Shown here in pieces: positions 1 to 12,200 of a stretch of 64,000 bases of DNA. Each line of letters starts with the position of its first letter. Positions within the stretch are counted from its first letter, which is position 1. Under the pieces are notes generated by a model. It was given only the letters and a program-made list of their open reading frames with translations. It ran no database searches and was not told where the DNA came from. The position numbers and the translations under genes are program-made. This DNA comes from Clavelina lepadiformis (lineage: Eukaryota; Chordata; Ascidiacea; Aplousobranchia; Clavelinidae), in NCBI RefSeq assembly GCF_947623445.1, contig NC_135240.1, positions 14,942,001 through 15,006,000 of the forward strand, read 5' to 3'.

Positions 1-265
1 TTGTTTTTAGGAAACCAAACGTTTAATTCGGGGCTTTGTGGAAAATAATGCACGTCTTAGGTCGGCTTCACAGTCAAGTTCTTTGTTCCTAGGTTTTGTT
101 TTTATATTCATGAAGATGACGCTGCAAACGAGTTGGTCTCAAAACGTCGTTCCTTAGCTTTTCTAAGCATATCACACATTGCGGTACGACTTTTCCGTTC
201 ACTGTGGTATCTATAAAGCCATACTTCAGATAATTTTGGTCATACTTTCTCTTTTTTCCACTCAT
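1..265 (-). pseudogene. hAT transposase N-terminus with BED-type zinc finger
   Basis: A start codon at 265-263 opens a 58-codon frame that ends in TAG at 91-89. The protein has the pattern of ZBED5/FAM200-type hAT transposases: KKRKYDxNYLKYGF, then VNGKVVPQCVICLEKL (Cx2C), then LxPTRLQRHL (the first His of the finger). After the stop, related sequence seems to continue in shifted frames towards base 1, so the copy is probably inactive. It reads inward from the terminus at 935, as expected for the element's own gene. The catalytic part is not in the window. Confidence 0.6.
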
Positions 266-374
266 TTTGTGTCAATACAATTAGTTTAATTGCTGAAATA
301 CTTAGTTATTAAATCAATACTAAAATTAAGTTTTACTTCATTTTACGGTTTTAATATTGGCTAACGTTGGTTTT

Positions 375-870
375 ACCCTATTTAAACCGGGTGCGCGACA
401 TTACTATTTTTACTATGTGTGGCCGACACTGCACACAAATTTTCAATCGTTAATGACTCGAAAATTATACGTCGTAAACTGATCGGATATTTACAGGTTA
501 GTAGCAAAAACATCTGGCTTCCTGTATACATCATAATTGTAAAACTAAAGAAAGTGAATTTAGTGTAAATTAAGTATTTCTACAAGTGATACATTTGTAA
601 AAGTTTTTTTTGTTACGCCGCCGCCCGTTCTGAGAAAAAACAAGTCACAGCAAAAAGAGAACAGTAAGTCGAGCTAGGAGTGCGTGAATGAGCAAACCAA
701 AACAATACACTTCAATGCGGAGACAACAAATATTATGATGTAACAATTAACGTATTTCAGAATCCAAATTTCAAAAGTACAATTGCCATCGTGACACACT
801 TTAAAATTTTATTAAAAATGAACCTATAGCGAAAGTCAAGAAAGCATGTTTAGACATAGCTCATATAATA
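375..870 (+). repeat. Copy of the CCCTAT-ended piggyBac-like MITE family
   Basis: From ccctatttaaacc at 375 rightward the sequence matches, in inverted orientation, the element at 60873-61426. Shared landmarks are the tgtgtggccgacac, caatcgttaatgact, gtaaactgatcgg, ggcttcctgtatac and cttcaatgcggaga segments. This copy is more diverged, its right end is not clear, and it lies inside the hAT element that ends at 935. Confidence 0.65.
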
Positions 871-943
871 GACAGTTTGTCATCTCTCGCGCCCCCCTTA
901 TGAATGTTACACGCCCCCCAGTTTAAGAACCACTGCTCTAGTA

Positions 944-1840
944 CATATTATGTGTCTGTTATTAAGATTTGTAACCAAATATGGGCATGGTAAGGTAATT
1001 AACGCAAACAGTATGATTGTTACGTCACAATTTAACTCAGCCTTTAATCAACTAAAAGAGAATTTAGCATGTCCTTCAATAAACAAAACACGTTATTTGG
1101 ACTGAAGCATATGTTATAGCAACCAAGTAAATTAAGAAACAGAAATTAACTTATTCAATCTTTAAAGCAATTTTTAAATTGAGTGCACGGAAGTTCTGTT
1201 CAAGTCATTAAGTGCAAAATAACGCAACTTAAGTGCGTTGAAGCTAATGAAAAGCAGTACTTATTGAGTGTGCCTTTGCAAAACTTAGCAGTCTGGTTAA
1301 CAATAAGGTTCGTGTAGCCAGTCTATAAGTAAGTACCCAGTGTCCGAATTTTCCCAAAAAATTGCTATTTTAATATTAATTTTTGGTCTAATTTATTTGA
1401 GTTTTTGCAGGTAGTAAGCAAGATTCCTCTTCTAACTGTATACGAAATTTCAAGTCTCTACACACAATAATTTTTAAGATGCATTGTAACTAACTCACTC
1501 ACCTTGAAAAAACCATCTTCAAGGCTAAAATGAAATTTCACAGTCCAGCGGAAAAACTTAATCTTACGAAAGAAACGAGTTACAGAGTCCTTTTTTCGCA
1601 CACTTGCACATTAATTCCTTTATGTTTCCTTAAATTTTCGCCGATCTTTTATTTCTGAAATTTCTTGTTAACTACTTTTCTCTGCTCGAGTCTGAATTTT
1701 TTTTGCCAGAGACAGTGTAGGAAAAAGATGAATTATCACAAAAGGCATTGTTATCGATAGCAAATTAAAGTTACTTGATGTCTATAGAAAAGTGGACTAC
1801 GATTCAGGATTGTTAAAAAGGTATTTACATTATGTACCCA
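944..1840. other. No gene or element recognised
   Basis: AT-rich sequence with no long open frame, no splice-bounded conserved exon and no terminal repeats that I could pair. Confidence 0.5.
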
Positions 1841-2045
1841 TTACATACCATAGATATCCTATAAAACACTAGATCGCTCTTCTTACTGTTTTCGACCAAC
1901 CAAAAATGAAGCCAATTGAACAGATTTGGCGGGAACAGTAAGGGACCCAAACTGGGCTTTGAACACGATTTTATAAGGCTTTTAAGCTGTTAGGTCCAAC
2001 GTTAAATTGTGAGATTTCTTCGTCAATTTGTAATCTATATAAAAC

Positions 2046-2209
2046 ATGGATAAAAGGGGAACTCAATACTGTGCTTACGGTTGTGGAAAAAGGAAAAAAA
2101 GAGTTAATAGCGCTACAGTAAGCGATAAGTTAATGGAAAGAAGTGCCAGTGAAGGGAGTTCGGATGATGAGACAAGAAAGAAAATTTGTCATCCAAGAAC
2201 CTTCCATGC
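2046..2209 (+). pseudogene. P-element transposase exon 1: start of THAP zinc finger
   Basis: The frame opens MDKRGTQYCAYGCGKRKK, with the first Cx3C of a THAP (C2CH) DNA-binding finger, and ends HPRTFHA at a good donor (gc|gtaagc). The TFHA ending fits the SFHxFP segment that follows the first cysteine pair in THAP domains. Acidic and serine codons between the two parts are longer than usual. I could not find the exon that should carry the conserved W and the second C-H pair; it may be lost or too diverged. The exon lies about 200 bp inside the left terminal repeat, where a first exon is expected. Confidence 0.7.
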
Positions 2210-5031
2210 GTAAGCATTTTTTGTGCATAATAATAATTACCTACAACTAATGTTTTTCTTGGTTTAACGTTAATACCGGTACCGTATGTAAACTGTAGCG
2301 TAGCCTAGCCTACTGGCACTGACATAAAGTCCTGTAACTGAAAGCTCTTTTCTCATTGCTTAAGGTGTTAAATATGCTACTTATGTCTATATGTATACGG
2401 TCTATAGTCTAACTGTACCTCTTATTCAACTTCATGCTTCCTAGAGGCATATTGGCGGTATTGTGCCTTTTCAAGCTGATAACTCCATTCTTCACCATAA
2501 CCATCACCAATAATGCACGCCAAAAGTAACTACTCTCTTACTACTAGGCTAACATAGAAGTTGATAAGTGATCAATTTTTTTCCAAAGTCGTCTATTTAT
2601 TAAATATCTCAGTGGCCCATTGACAGGAAATTCCTCGAAAAGAGTGGTGCTAATGTTGTTATACCTTGCTAAAACAAGACCACAAGCAGCAAAATGGCCC
2701 CCATATGAAACTTTAAAACCTGCAGATGTTAAACAACTACAGCGGTGCGATAACCACAGCCTTTATATGCCAGGTATACAGGCTACAGGTTAGTTGCTGA
2801 AAACTGAGTTGCAAAGAGCAATAGTGTAGTAGCCTAGTACTGGCAGGTGTTTTTGTGCAACAGGAATTATTATTTAATCGTGTCTTTGCACCAGTCGTTC
2901 AATTTAATGAGCTGTAAGTTCTGAACATCTCATTAACATTGCAGCTGTTGTGTATTGGCATGGCGTTCAACCAATAACTTACCTCAGCTAAAAGTGCACC
3001 CGAACAGTCTCAGATACATTCGATGACATATTTTTATTAAAACATATGTTTATAGTACCAAGTATATGTACAACAGTACCAACTCGTTTTAAGAAATTTC
3101 CACAACATCTTAAAAAAGTAAGGTTATAAATTCCAGTAATTATTGGCAGTTAATAAGTTTATGACAAATTTTTGTTTGCTTGTGTATTACTTGTGTGAAG
3201 TATTACACAATAAACTCATCTGTCATAAAGACCGCGAATGCTGGCGGTTATTGTTAGAATATGAGCGAGGACGATTGATAACTTGTTTTACTTCCGCTTC
3301 GATGATATGAGTTCTCATTTCTCAAATTGCACGACTATGCTGTTAGTTGCTTGATTCTGTCTATACAAATTACTAAATTATAAAGTTGCCATTTTATTTA
3401 TTATAACACAAAGGCTTTTGCCTTCGGGCAAAGCTTACTGAATGTTACATAGCGCTGTAGTAACCAGTGAAACCAATCACGTAAAAAGGAAAGATTGTAA
3501 ACATTGCATCGATATATATATGGCACACCAGTTCAAGCAAGGTAATCGAGGTATCTGACGTCATTAAGGAAAACTCAAGTCTGGTAAACAACTGAATTAC
3601 AAGATCCCAAATTAAATTTCAAACATCTCGAAAACAACTCGTGAGTCGTGACGTAATCGTCACAAATTATTTTATTATTATTAAGACAGTTATTTTAATA
3701 ATTATTGGAAATTATTGGCTATAATATACTGGTAAGTATACAGGCACTGATATAATATACTAATATATATACTGGCAGTATAACTTTGAATTGATTCACT
3801 GTAGGCTGGTCATGAAAGGAAGAAACCATATACACGAAATACGAAAACTGGTTTGCGGTCACAATGCAGTTCCGGTAGTAAAGATAAAACAAGTGATTAC
3901 ATACAGCATAAGCAATTCACCCACTAAATTGAATACGAAAATCCAGTCACGAAGCAAACAAATTGCAGCAATTCGAAAAAATTTAAAACTCAGTCAGCAA
4001 AAGTCACGTAGATTTAAACAGAAAATAGTAATAGAAACAACTGCATTCTTCTAAAGGTTGCAAGTATTCCACGGAATTGAAGGCATTTGCACTAACCCTT
4101 CAGTTTTACTCTTCCAAGGCATATGAGTATGTCAGAAAAACCTTCAACTTAGCTTTGCCAGCACAATCAACCATTAGAAAATGGTACACCAAAGAGTCGG
4201 CTGAACCTGGTTTTACAGAACCTGCATTCAGCCGAGTTGAAGAAGAAAAGAAGAAAAACAAGCAAGTAATTTGTGCTTTAATGCTGGATGAAATGGCCAT
4301 TAAGAAGCATGTTTCTTGGGATGGCCATCGTTTCCGAGGTTTTGTTGATATTGGTGTGGAAATGCCAGCAGATGATTCCTCACCTGTTGCAAAAGATGAT
4401 TTAGTGCTAATTGTTGTTTCGTTAAACAATTCATGGAAAATTCCTTGTGGCTATTTTTTTACTGACAGTCAGACTGGTAAAGAGAAAGCTAACCTTGTAA
4501 ATGTTTGTATTGGGCGGCTCCATGATATAGGAGTAGTAGTTTCTTCTGTGACATGTGATGGTCCTTCCAGTCATCTTGCTATGATGAATGAACTTAGTTT
4601 GTCTTTAGACATAGATAACTTCCAAACTTATTTTAACCATCCTGCAGATGAAAATTCCAAAATATATATGTTGTTAGATGTGTGCCATATGCTTAAACTT
4701 ATACGCAATACCTTTGGTGAAGGTGGCATACTTGTAGATTTTGAAGGAAAGAAAGTGAAATGGGAATACTTGGTTCAGCTGCTGAAACTTAAAAAAGAAG
4801 GGTTACGCCTTGCAAACAAACTTAAGTTGGCCCATATAAACTGGAAACAACAAAAAATGAAGGTTAACTTGGCAGCTCAAGCAATAAGTGCAAGTGTAGC
4901 TGATGCCATTGAGTACTGCAGCAACACATTGAAACTACAACAGTTCCAAAGTTTGGCGGCAACTGTTAGGTTTTTACGTATTTTTGATCGCTTATTTGAT
5001 ATATGCAATTCCAGAAATCCATGTGCTAAAG

Positions 5032-5583
5032 CAGGGGTGTGCAACCTTTTGTACAAGAGGGCCAGATCCCAACAACTGGTTGAAACCGCGGGCCACACCT
5101 TTAATTAACATACACGTAGTTAAAAGCACAAAATCAATCAGAGTGAAAAGTTTGTACCTGAAAACCAGTTTACAGTAAGTCAGTCATTTCAAGGTGCTAG
5201 TTAAGACTGTTACATACTTTAGCTACTGTATCTCTCAGACTATTTACTAATTGCTTAACCTTCAATTGCCCTTTCTTACTTATTTAACAGCGTCTACATT
5301 TTCCTTGAAATGCTAACTGCTCAGCAATTGACATCTTTGTGAATTGCGTTCTTGCTTTGCACAAGCTAGCCGTTAGGCCCTAATCGTCTGTATGTGACGC
5401 AACAATACCCTAACGGTAAGGGTATTGTTGCGTCACACACATTCAGCCAAGGTTTGATTCAGCACTGCAAGGGGATTGGAATTGATTGCACATAGCAGAC
5501 TAAACTAAATTAAAACTCGTTTCGCGGGCCGCACACCGTTCAAAATTGTCACTTCTCCGCGGGCCGCGGGTTGCACACCCCTG
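5032..5583. mobile_element. hAT-type MITE nested in the P transposase
   Basis: The ends CAGGGGTGTGCAACC and GGTTGCACACCCCTG are 15-bp perfect inverted repeats. They are flanked by perfect 8-bp duplications tgctaaag (5024-5031 and 5584-5591). The 552-bp interior has no transposase. Removing it with one duplication rejoins the P transposase in frame across the insertion site. It must therefore be younger than the P element. Confidence 0.93.
5393..5437. repeat. Perfect 18-bp inverted repeat, 9-bp loop
   Basis: Arms tgtgacgcaacaataccc (5393-5410) and its exact complement (5420-5437) flank taacggtaa. It lies inside the nested MITE and would extrude as a strong hairpin. Confidence 0.9.
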
Positions 5584-6865
5584 TGCTAAAGGATTCAAAT
5601 CACCTTTGAAAAGAAGCAATGAGTCCAGCTGGAGGCCATTTCTTGATTTTTTTTTTGATTACATTCTCAAGTTGAAGGACACTGCTGGGGTACAAATGCT
5701 TAAAACAAGACGGAAAACAGGCTTTCTGGGATTCTTGATGGCAATAAGAAGTATAAAAGAGTTGTTTGAAGATTTAGTTGGGCAAAATCAATCTCCACTA
5801 AGATATATCTTAACTTACAAGCTTAGCAAGGTCAGCAGGAGGTTTCAACAACAACCCGACAAGCCAGCAGTTTACAGCAGCTTATAAGTGCTTACTTCTA
5901 AGAAGTGATATTAAAGGTGGAGTTGGTAACTGTGAACAAAAGTTACCAATTGAAATTTTGCATATATATATTCAATGGTGCTTCAACTAGTAACCCTCAG
6001 CTGACAGAATCAGGTGCTCATATCATAAGAAAATATGACCTACTTGGACAGGATCTAGAAGTCGACGAAGATCATAGCCTCAGTGAAATTCCAAACATTC
6101 TTGGTTTGTCTGAATACATAAAAGCTGCCATTTCATACATAGCTGGCTATGTTAGCAAAATGGTTGATAAGCAAATATTTTGGAGTCATTGTAGTCAAGC
6201 TCTTGGTTCAACAACCAGTTTTCCAGTGTCTGACTTCCTGCAAATGAAAGATAAAGGCAAATTATTTAAACCTTCCGAAAGTGTAGTAGTAGTTTGCGAG
6301 GAAACTGAAAAACAGTTTTCAACGTCTTCTTAAAACTACAAGAGGAAAACTTCCCCAAGGTAAAATGTAGCAAAATAATTTATATTTATCTGATATATAT
6401 GTAAACACAGCTTACTTGCATAATTACAAAAAATATAGAAGATTATATACAGTATCATATATACCTTGAATTTGTTATGTCGGTTTAGAAAAAGAAGTAT
6501 CAGAAGGTATTGCAACATCTGTTCCGGCTAATATCAACCTATCTTTAGCATTCTGCAATCTTCAATATCATATGTTAGACACAAGTGTCACCAACAACTA
6601 TATCTTTGACCTTATAAAGTTAGTTTCAAAAGCATACTGCAAAATTCGACTTTACGACCTTGGAAAAGAGTACAATAAAGAAATTACCTGCAAAAAGATA
6701 CAAAAAAAATTTAACAAACTTGTACTATTCAGCCATCAGTAGTGACAAGTGGATGACTCGTTACTGTTTAATTTCAAATGTCAGTCATTGACATAGTAAT
6801 GTATGTAGTAGTGATTAGTGAATGGTTTTGTTTTATCTCTTTTGTTTTGTAAAATTGTACATGTA

Positions 6866-6871
6866 AATAAA
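6866..6871 (+). promoter_or_regulatory. Poly(A) signal of the P element
   Basis: AATAAA about 125 bp after the last transposase stop at 6740-6742. Confidence 0.5.
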
Positions 6872-7609
6872 TTTGGCTAAATGTTTATGTCCTTTTTTAC
6901 CAAATTTTACACGTTTTACAATATGGTCCAACAAATCAGATTCTTATTTGTAGTTAAAGTGTGGCACAATAGAAAACTAGGCCTATAGACTACAGTTAAC
7001 TGAACATATTTCCAGATGTGGGCAGTCAATACTTTGACTTTGAAAGTACTGACATAGCACCAAAACTAGCGTAGGCATAAATCTCTCAAAATCTTGAAAC
7101 TATCACTATAAAAGTACCAATGGCGACTAGCCTAGCTGTTGAGACGACTAAAAGAAAAAATTAATCCGGTATTGACGGTATAGCTTACAATGTAACACAT
7201 TTCTGTCTGGGATTCGGAACATGGTATTACAAAGTAATGTACGAAGGTACTGTATCAATGCCCATCTCCGATTATTCCAGTAGCCTATCTCTAAAATAAT
7301 ATCGTGCTAAAGCTATGAATTTTCAAAGTATACGGTAGTCCAGGCTACATACGGCATCGGCGTGTCCTACGATGTATAAAGAGTCCTAGCCCGTATAAGT
7401 TCTGCATAACGTTAGAACTAGGCTATTTTTACAAATATACCGTACTGGAGACAAGACAATTGTCGATACAACTCCATCACAATTCAGCACCACTGTTGCG
7501 ACTGACTGACTGGGTCCCTTAATGGCGGATTCGCAAAGTTTCAATTTGGCTTCAATTTCAGAGGCGAGTTGAGCGATCTAGTGTTTTATAGGATATCTAT
7601 GTTACATAC

Positions 7610-9196
7610 CCATTTACCGATTCCGATACCGATCACAGATATTTATTAAAATAAAATACTTAGCAGGAACATTTACTTTCCTGCTCTTATTTACCTTTGC
7701 ATTGAGAAATAATTGAGACGATATTGTTGGTACGACAACCTTTACTAACTTAGCCTAGACATGATTTTTTGTTTGGCTTATTTAAAGTATCCTGCAACTG
7801 CCCGTCATACCTATGGTTTTCGCGTTGTAGACCAAATATGCAGCCACTGCATGGTACATTCAATTTTTTAAAGTTACTTGATATTTTCTGGTGATGTTTA
7901 TAGAAAGAATTTGCAGAATTAGGCTGAAATTTTTAATGAAAATCGTCCAAAAAAAAAATACTGAAAACATCTGATGTCTGTGTTTTTAAACACACCAATC
8001 AGAAAACGACATACTCAATACAGTACCAGTACCAGTACAAATACGTGTGAAACTAGCGATTTTGTTTTGACTGGCAGAAATTTCGTTGACTGGCTACATT
8101 CCAGGAAAAACTGAGTACACTGTTAAAAAGTTCCAAAAGCTTAAAATTTTTTAACTAAATGGTGCAGTTTCAATTTAATTTATGTGTGATGAAATTCTGC
8201 TTGTGATGGTATAAACTTTGTTGTTATATTTTGAACGTAATTTGTTTTATTTGGGTTTCAATCAGCAAGATCGAGTGATTTTCATACACTGGCTACCCGA
8301 CCATAGTTATATAAATGTTGATTTGAGTTGACTGACTAAGATGGTGAATACACTCTTTCCGAGTTACTGCCGCCATTTGTTTGTTTGCAAAATTTTTTCC
8401 GATTGCCTATTCTTAGCAATAAAAATTTATGACCCACGTTCATTTTTTTAAATTACCAATTTATTGGGCATTGGATTGTTAATGTTTCGCTCAGGAGAGT
8501 TGCATACAAATTCCTTAACACCATAAAAAATATTTAAGATATGTTGCCTAGTTATTATTTTACAGTGGTTTGATTCCTACGTACCGGACTTGTTCGATAT
8601 GTGGTCATGGAAGCATGCATGCGACGTAAAATGAGTAAGAGTTTGCATGTTATCTGCGGTGTGTTACATGGGCTAATTTGTTTTTGCATGTCAAGCAAAG
8701 TTTAAAACAAATAAAATAATGAACTAGAAGTACATACAAACGAATTATTACATTCAAACGCCATGCAGATACCACGCAAGTTTTTAACCATTTTACATCG
8801 TATGTTACCCTGACTACGTAACATGACTTCGTATCAAACCAGTCCAGAGCGTAGGATTCAAGCCACTATGAAATTAGAACTAGATAAAATATTTCTAGTC
8901 CGTAACGAATTCATATGCAACACACCTGGGCGAAATCTTTACAATCCAATGCCCAGAATTCCTGTAGTTTAAAAAAGTATCAAAGTGGGTCAAAATTTTC
9001 GATTGTTAAGTATAGGCGATTGAAAAAATCATGCCACCCAGACAGTAACTTGGAAAGGGTCTATTTGGGTTACATTGTAGCTGACATTGAAGAGGCAATT
9101 TAATTTAAATGTACCTGTTCCCCTTAATTTCAGTGAAATCCTATATATATATATATCTACTGAACATTATCTGTAGGTGTTTGACCTTATCTTTAG
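7610..9196. other. Upstream flank of the Rabin8-like gene
   Basis: No conserved exon recognised. A 62-codon frame at 8915-9103 ends in an acidic stretch (VADIEEAI) and lies just before the first clear coding exon. It could be leader or chance, and I found no homology for it. A short TA microsatellite lies near 9142-9156. Confidence 0.4.
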
Positions 9197-9212
9197 GTGT
9201 GTACTGAAATTA

Positions 9213-12200
9213 ATGGAACACAAAAGTATTCCCGATAACAATAAATTCAAACACTGCCAACAAGAGAATTGTACTACGGTCAACAAAGATGTAAAGAAAA
9301 ACTCATCCACATTGAATGACATACATCAAAAAGTTGTTCGTGCATTACAATTTGACCTGGATAAAGCAAACTTGGTACAGTCTATATATTTTGTAATACC
9401 TGCTTTTGTTATTGTGGTTGTTAGTAATATCTTTTCATAGTTGTGATGTTATGACTAGGAATTAAAACAGAAGACTTTGGAATGTGCTAAACTACAAAGC
9501 GTGAATAGTCGTGTGGAGGGTGAAATAGAGGATTTAACAACAAGTTTGTTTGAAGAAGCTAACAAAATGGTATACAATGCAAATCTTGACAAACAAAAAA
9601 TGGAAAAAAAATTGGTTGCAGCGGAAGGAAAGGTAAGTGTTAGATAGGGATGGGACAAACATGTAATTACCCTGGCTCGCTGAAACCTGGTAATAGCTAA
9701 TTTGACTCTCATCAATTCAAGTACTTGTGATGATGTCACACTATGCTTTTGCGTGCATACAAATGGAAGTTTAGCACTGATTAAATTATTTGTGATACAA
9801 TGCGTCATATGCACACTGCGTTGTCAGTTGCATAAACAATGAAATACGACCAAACCTGTGGAAACTTACAAGACGTAGTCAATACTACGTTTCTATGCCT
9901 CGCAAGCAACAGTGTAACTAATGTTGCATGCTGACTGAAGCTGATAGGCTATTGACTGAAAAAAACAAATTTAAAAATTTACAAAATACATTTGACGTAA
10001 TAATATGTTATTTCCCCGCCATTATAATGTTGGAATAAATAGTGGGAAACATTGGTAACTAAGATACTTGGTGAGAATAATGAAATACTCGCCGAATGCT
10101 CGCGAGTTTAGAATACTACATTAAAAATTATTGCAAAACCTGGGTGAGGACTTGGCCTTGGAATCCACCCACTAAATTCCTAGTAGTAAACATGCACTAT
10201 TTTGTATTAAATTTAGCAAATACAATATAAGCTGGTATATCCTACATGTTGTAAGTAGTGTTTCCAATAATATATCCTTTCATTCTAAATTCTGATCAGT
10301 ATTACATGTGTTGCAATTTCCGCCATAAACAATCGTATGCAAGTTTATTCACTTTAATTGAGAGTTCACACTTAACACAATGGTCCATTGTCCTTGATAA
10401 CATTTAACTTCAGCTTGACTTCACTTTTTATATTATAAATAGATTGAGGCCTTACAGACTGAAGTTGATGCATTGAAAGCATTAGTGGTAACTTCCACTC
10501 CAAGCAATCCTAATCGACAATCTCATCCACAGTTAATTAAGAAAAGTAAAGGTAAAATCCTACTAATATTGCCACTATAAAACAATATGTTTTGTAGTCA
10601 GAAAACTGCAGATCGGGGCTGTGTCAAACCCAAATTGCACCTAGGGCCACTAAAGGCCACAGGCTTGGCTACTGTCGTCGGCTATGTGCTGGTGGCAGTT
10701 TTTCTACTTGACCTTACTGAAAATGATGCAGCCATTACTAGCGCACGGTAACTGCCTTTGTTGAGTGTCGTCTCATTTGACATCAATTTTACGTTACATG
10801 CTTTTACCACTAACCTGTCATGAATTAATTCGAATTGGGTATTGTGGCGTCAGTGTTGAGTTGTGCCATTTGAAAGCTAACATGGTTCATTGTTGCAACA
10901 ATATTTGCTAGCTGCTTTTTCATTGATATTAAGCATTGGGTTTATAAATGTGCCCTTTAGTGCTTTAGTTAAGACAGAATCGGTTACACTACACAGTTCA
11001 AACTAGTTCTGTGTAGCTAAAATGGGTAACTTCACCGTCTGCAACGTGTACTAAATACCACCACATGACTGATTCTCCACATGACTGATTCTCCACTTGA
11101 AAAAAATCGGAGCATATTAATCCTGCCCTCAAGTCAATGCATTGCGTAACTGTTCAATCCAGGCCACGATTCAAGATTTTATCCATTGCTTTTAAATCTC
11201 TAAGCGGTGTGGAACCTGACTATGTCCGCAAACATTTGTGCTGCTATCGGACAACGAGAGTTTTGCGGTCCCAATCTAACAACTTACTGCAAGTCCCACC
11301 TTTTCGAACCGCGATGTACGGTGACAGAATGTTTTCCACAGCTGCTTCCAGGGCGTGGAACAGCCCGAAATTTATTTTCCACCAATCTGGGGATTATACA
11401 CTCTAACGCAGTGGTTCTCAACCGGGGTGCCATTTACGTTTCGCAAGTTATTGCGCACTAGTCCAGGAAAACGATTGCCAAAAATATTTTTATTTAATGC
11501 AGAAACTTTTTTGTTTGACTGTGGGTGCCGCCCAATCTTTTGCTTGTTTGCAGGGTGCAGTAAGCCAAAAAAGGTTGAGAACCACTGCTCTAACGAGTCA
11601 TATGTTTGACACCCCTGCAGTAGATAAGATTGCAGTTCTAAGGTTTTATGTTTGTCTCAAATATTAAGACAAATTAAAACATTATTCAGTACCATTAATT
11701 TAAAATACCGATACTTTTCACAACTATTACTTATCAAGCTCTTTCTCTTTGACTTTCAGTGAAATCATTAATCCTTGTAATTGTCTTTGTTTAAATATGG
11801 AGTAAACTGTTTTATTTTTGCCTATTCCAAAAAGCTCCTATTTCCACATGGTCATGAGCACTTATTTTCTTTCTTTGTAAAATGTTAAGGATCTCCAATT
11901 CGAAACAAGATGAAAAGAAATAATGCAATGGATAAGGCAAATTCTGGAGAAAAGTCACAATGCTCTAGTGGCTCTCATAAACAAAAAACTACAGCTTGTA
12001 TTGAAGACAAATCTTTTTGGCCTGGTGTGAATCTCAGTAAAGAAGCAAGTTGTTTTGTTTAATTGTATTAATACATAATTACATATATAGTATTTCAGGA
12101 ATTAACCCTCAGAATTATGCCTTTGCATATTTATACATCAAATTATTATGTAGTAGTAACCAAAGTAAGTTGTTTTTCTACATTATGATAATCATGATAC

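Larger units (their letters stand above)
1..935 (-). mobile_element. hAT element, 5' terminus, runs off the left edge
   Basis: The right boundary is the terminus GAACCACTG ending at 935, whose reverse complement begins CAGTGGTTCTTAAAC like other hAT ends in this window. It is followed by ctctagta (936-943), a likely 8-bp target duplication with the TA centre seen at the other sites. A BED-finger transposase start lies at 1-265 in the same orientation. The other end is outside the window, so the duplication cannot be confirmed. A second repeat is nested at about 375-870. Confidence 0.7.
3791..6742 (+). pseudogene. P-element (THAP9-like) transposase, frameshifted and interrupted
   Basis: Three parts can be followed. 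At 3800-4054 the end of the THAP region (GHNAVPVV) leads into a basic coiled coil. After a frameshift near 4050, 4056-5030 carries the conserved ELKAFALTLQFYS, STIRKWY and EPGFTE blocks and then the RNase H-like fold with LDEMAI and TCDGPSSH, the positions of the first two acidic residues in P transposases. LLDVCHMLKLIRNTFG marks the start of the inserted domain. The frame stops where a MITE entered (5032-5583), resumes at about 5592, and shifts near 5830, where a short stretch seems deleted before GGFNNNPT. It shifts again near 6312. A donor near 6355 and acceptor at 6488 lead to a last exon, 6489-6742, ending in TAG. The copy cannot make an active protein. Confidence 0.88.
1849..7601 (+). 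mobile_element. P element (THAP9/P superfamily), full length with nested insertion
   Basis: The ends are perfect 31-bp inverted repeats at 1849-1879 and 7571-7601, beginning CATAGATATCC. They are flanked by perfect 8-bp duplications ttacatac at 1841-1848 and 7602-7609, the duplication size typical of P elements. Subterminal inverted motifs also match: aagggaccca near 1940 against tgggtccctt near 7510, and a gaagccaa-ttgaa block just inside each end. Internally there is a THAP-like first exon and a long but broken P-type transposase. Length is 5753 bp, of which 560 bp is a younger hAT MITE plus its duplicated target. P elements are known in ascidians; this copy is decayed but structurally complete at its ends. 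Confidence 0.93.

Noticed and set aside
9455..9814. 119-codon minus-strand frame
   Set aside because: Antisense shadow of Rabin8-like exon 2 and the following intron.
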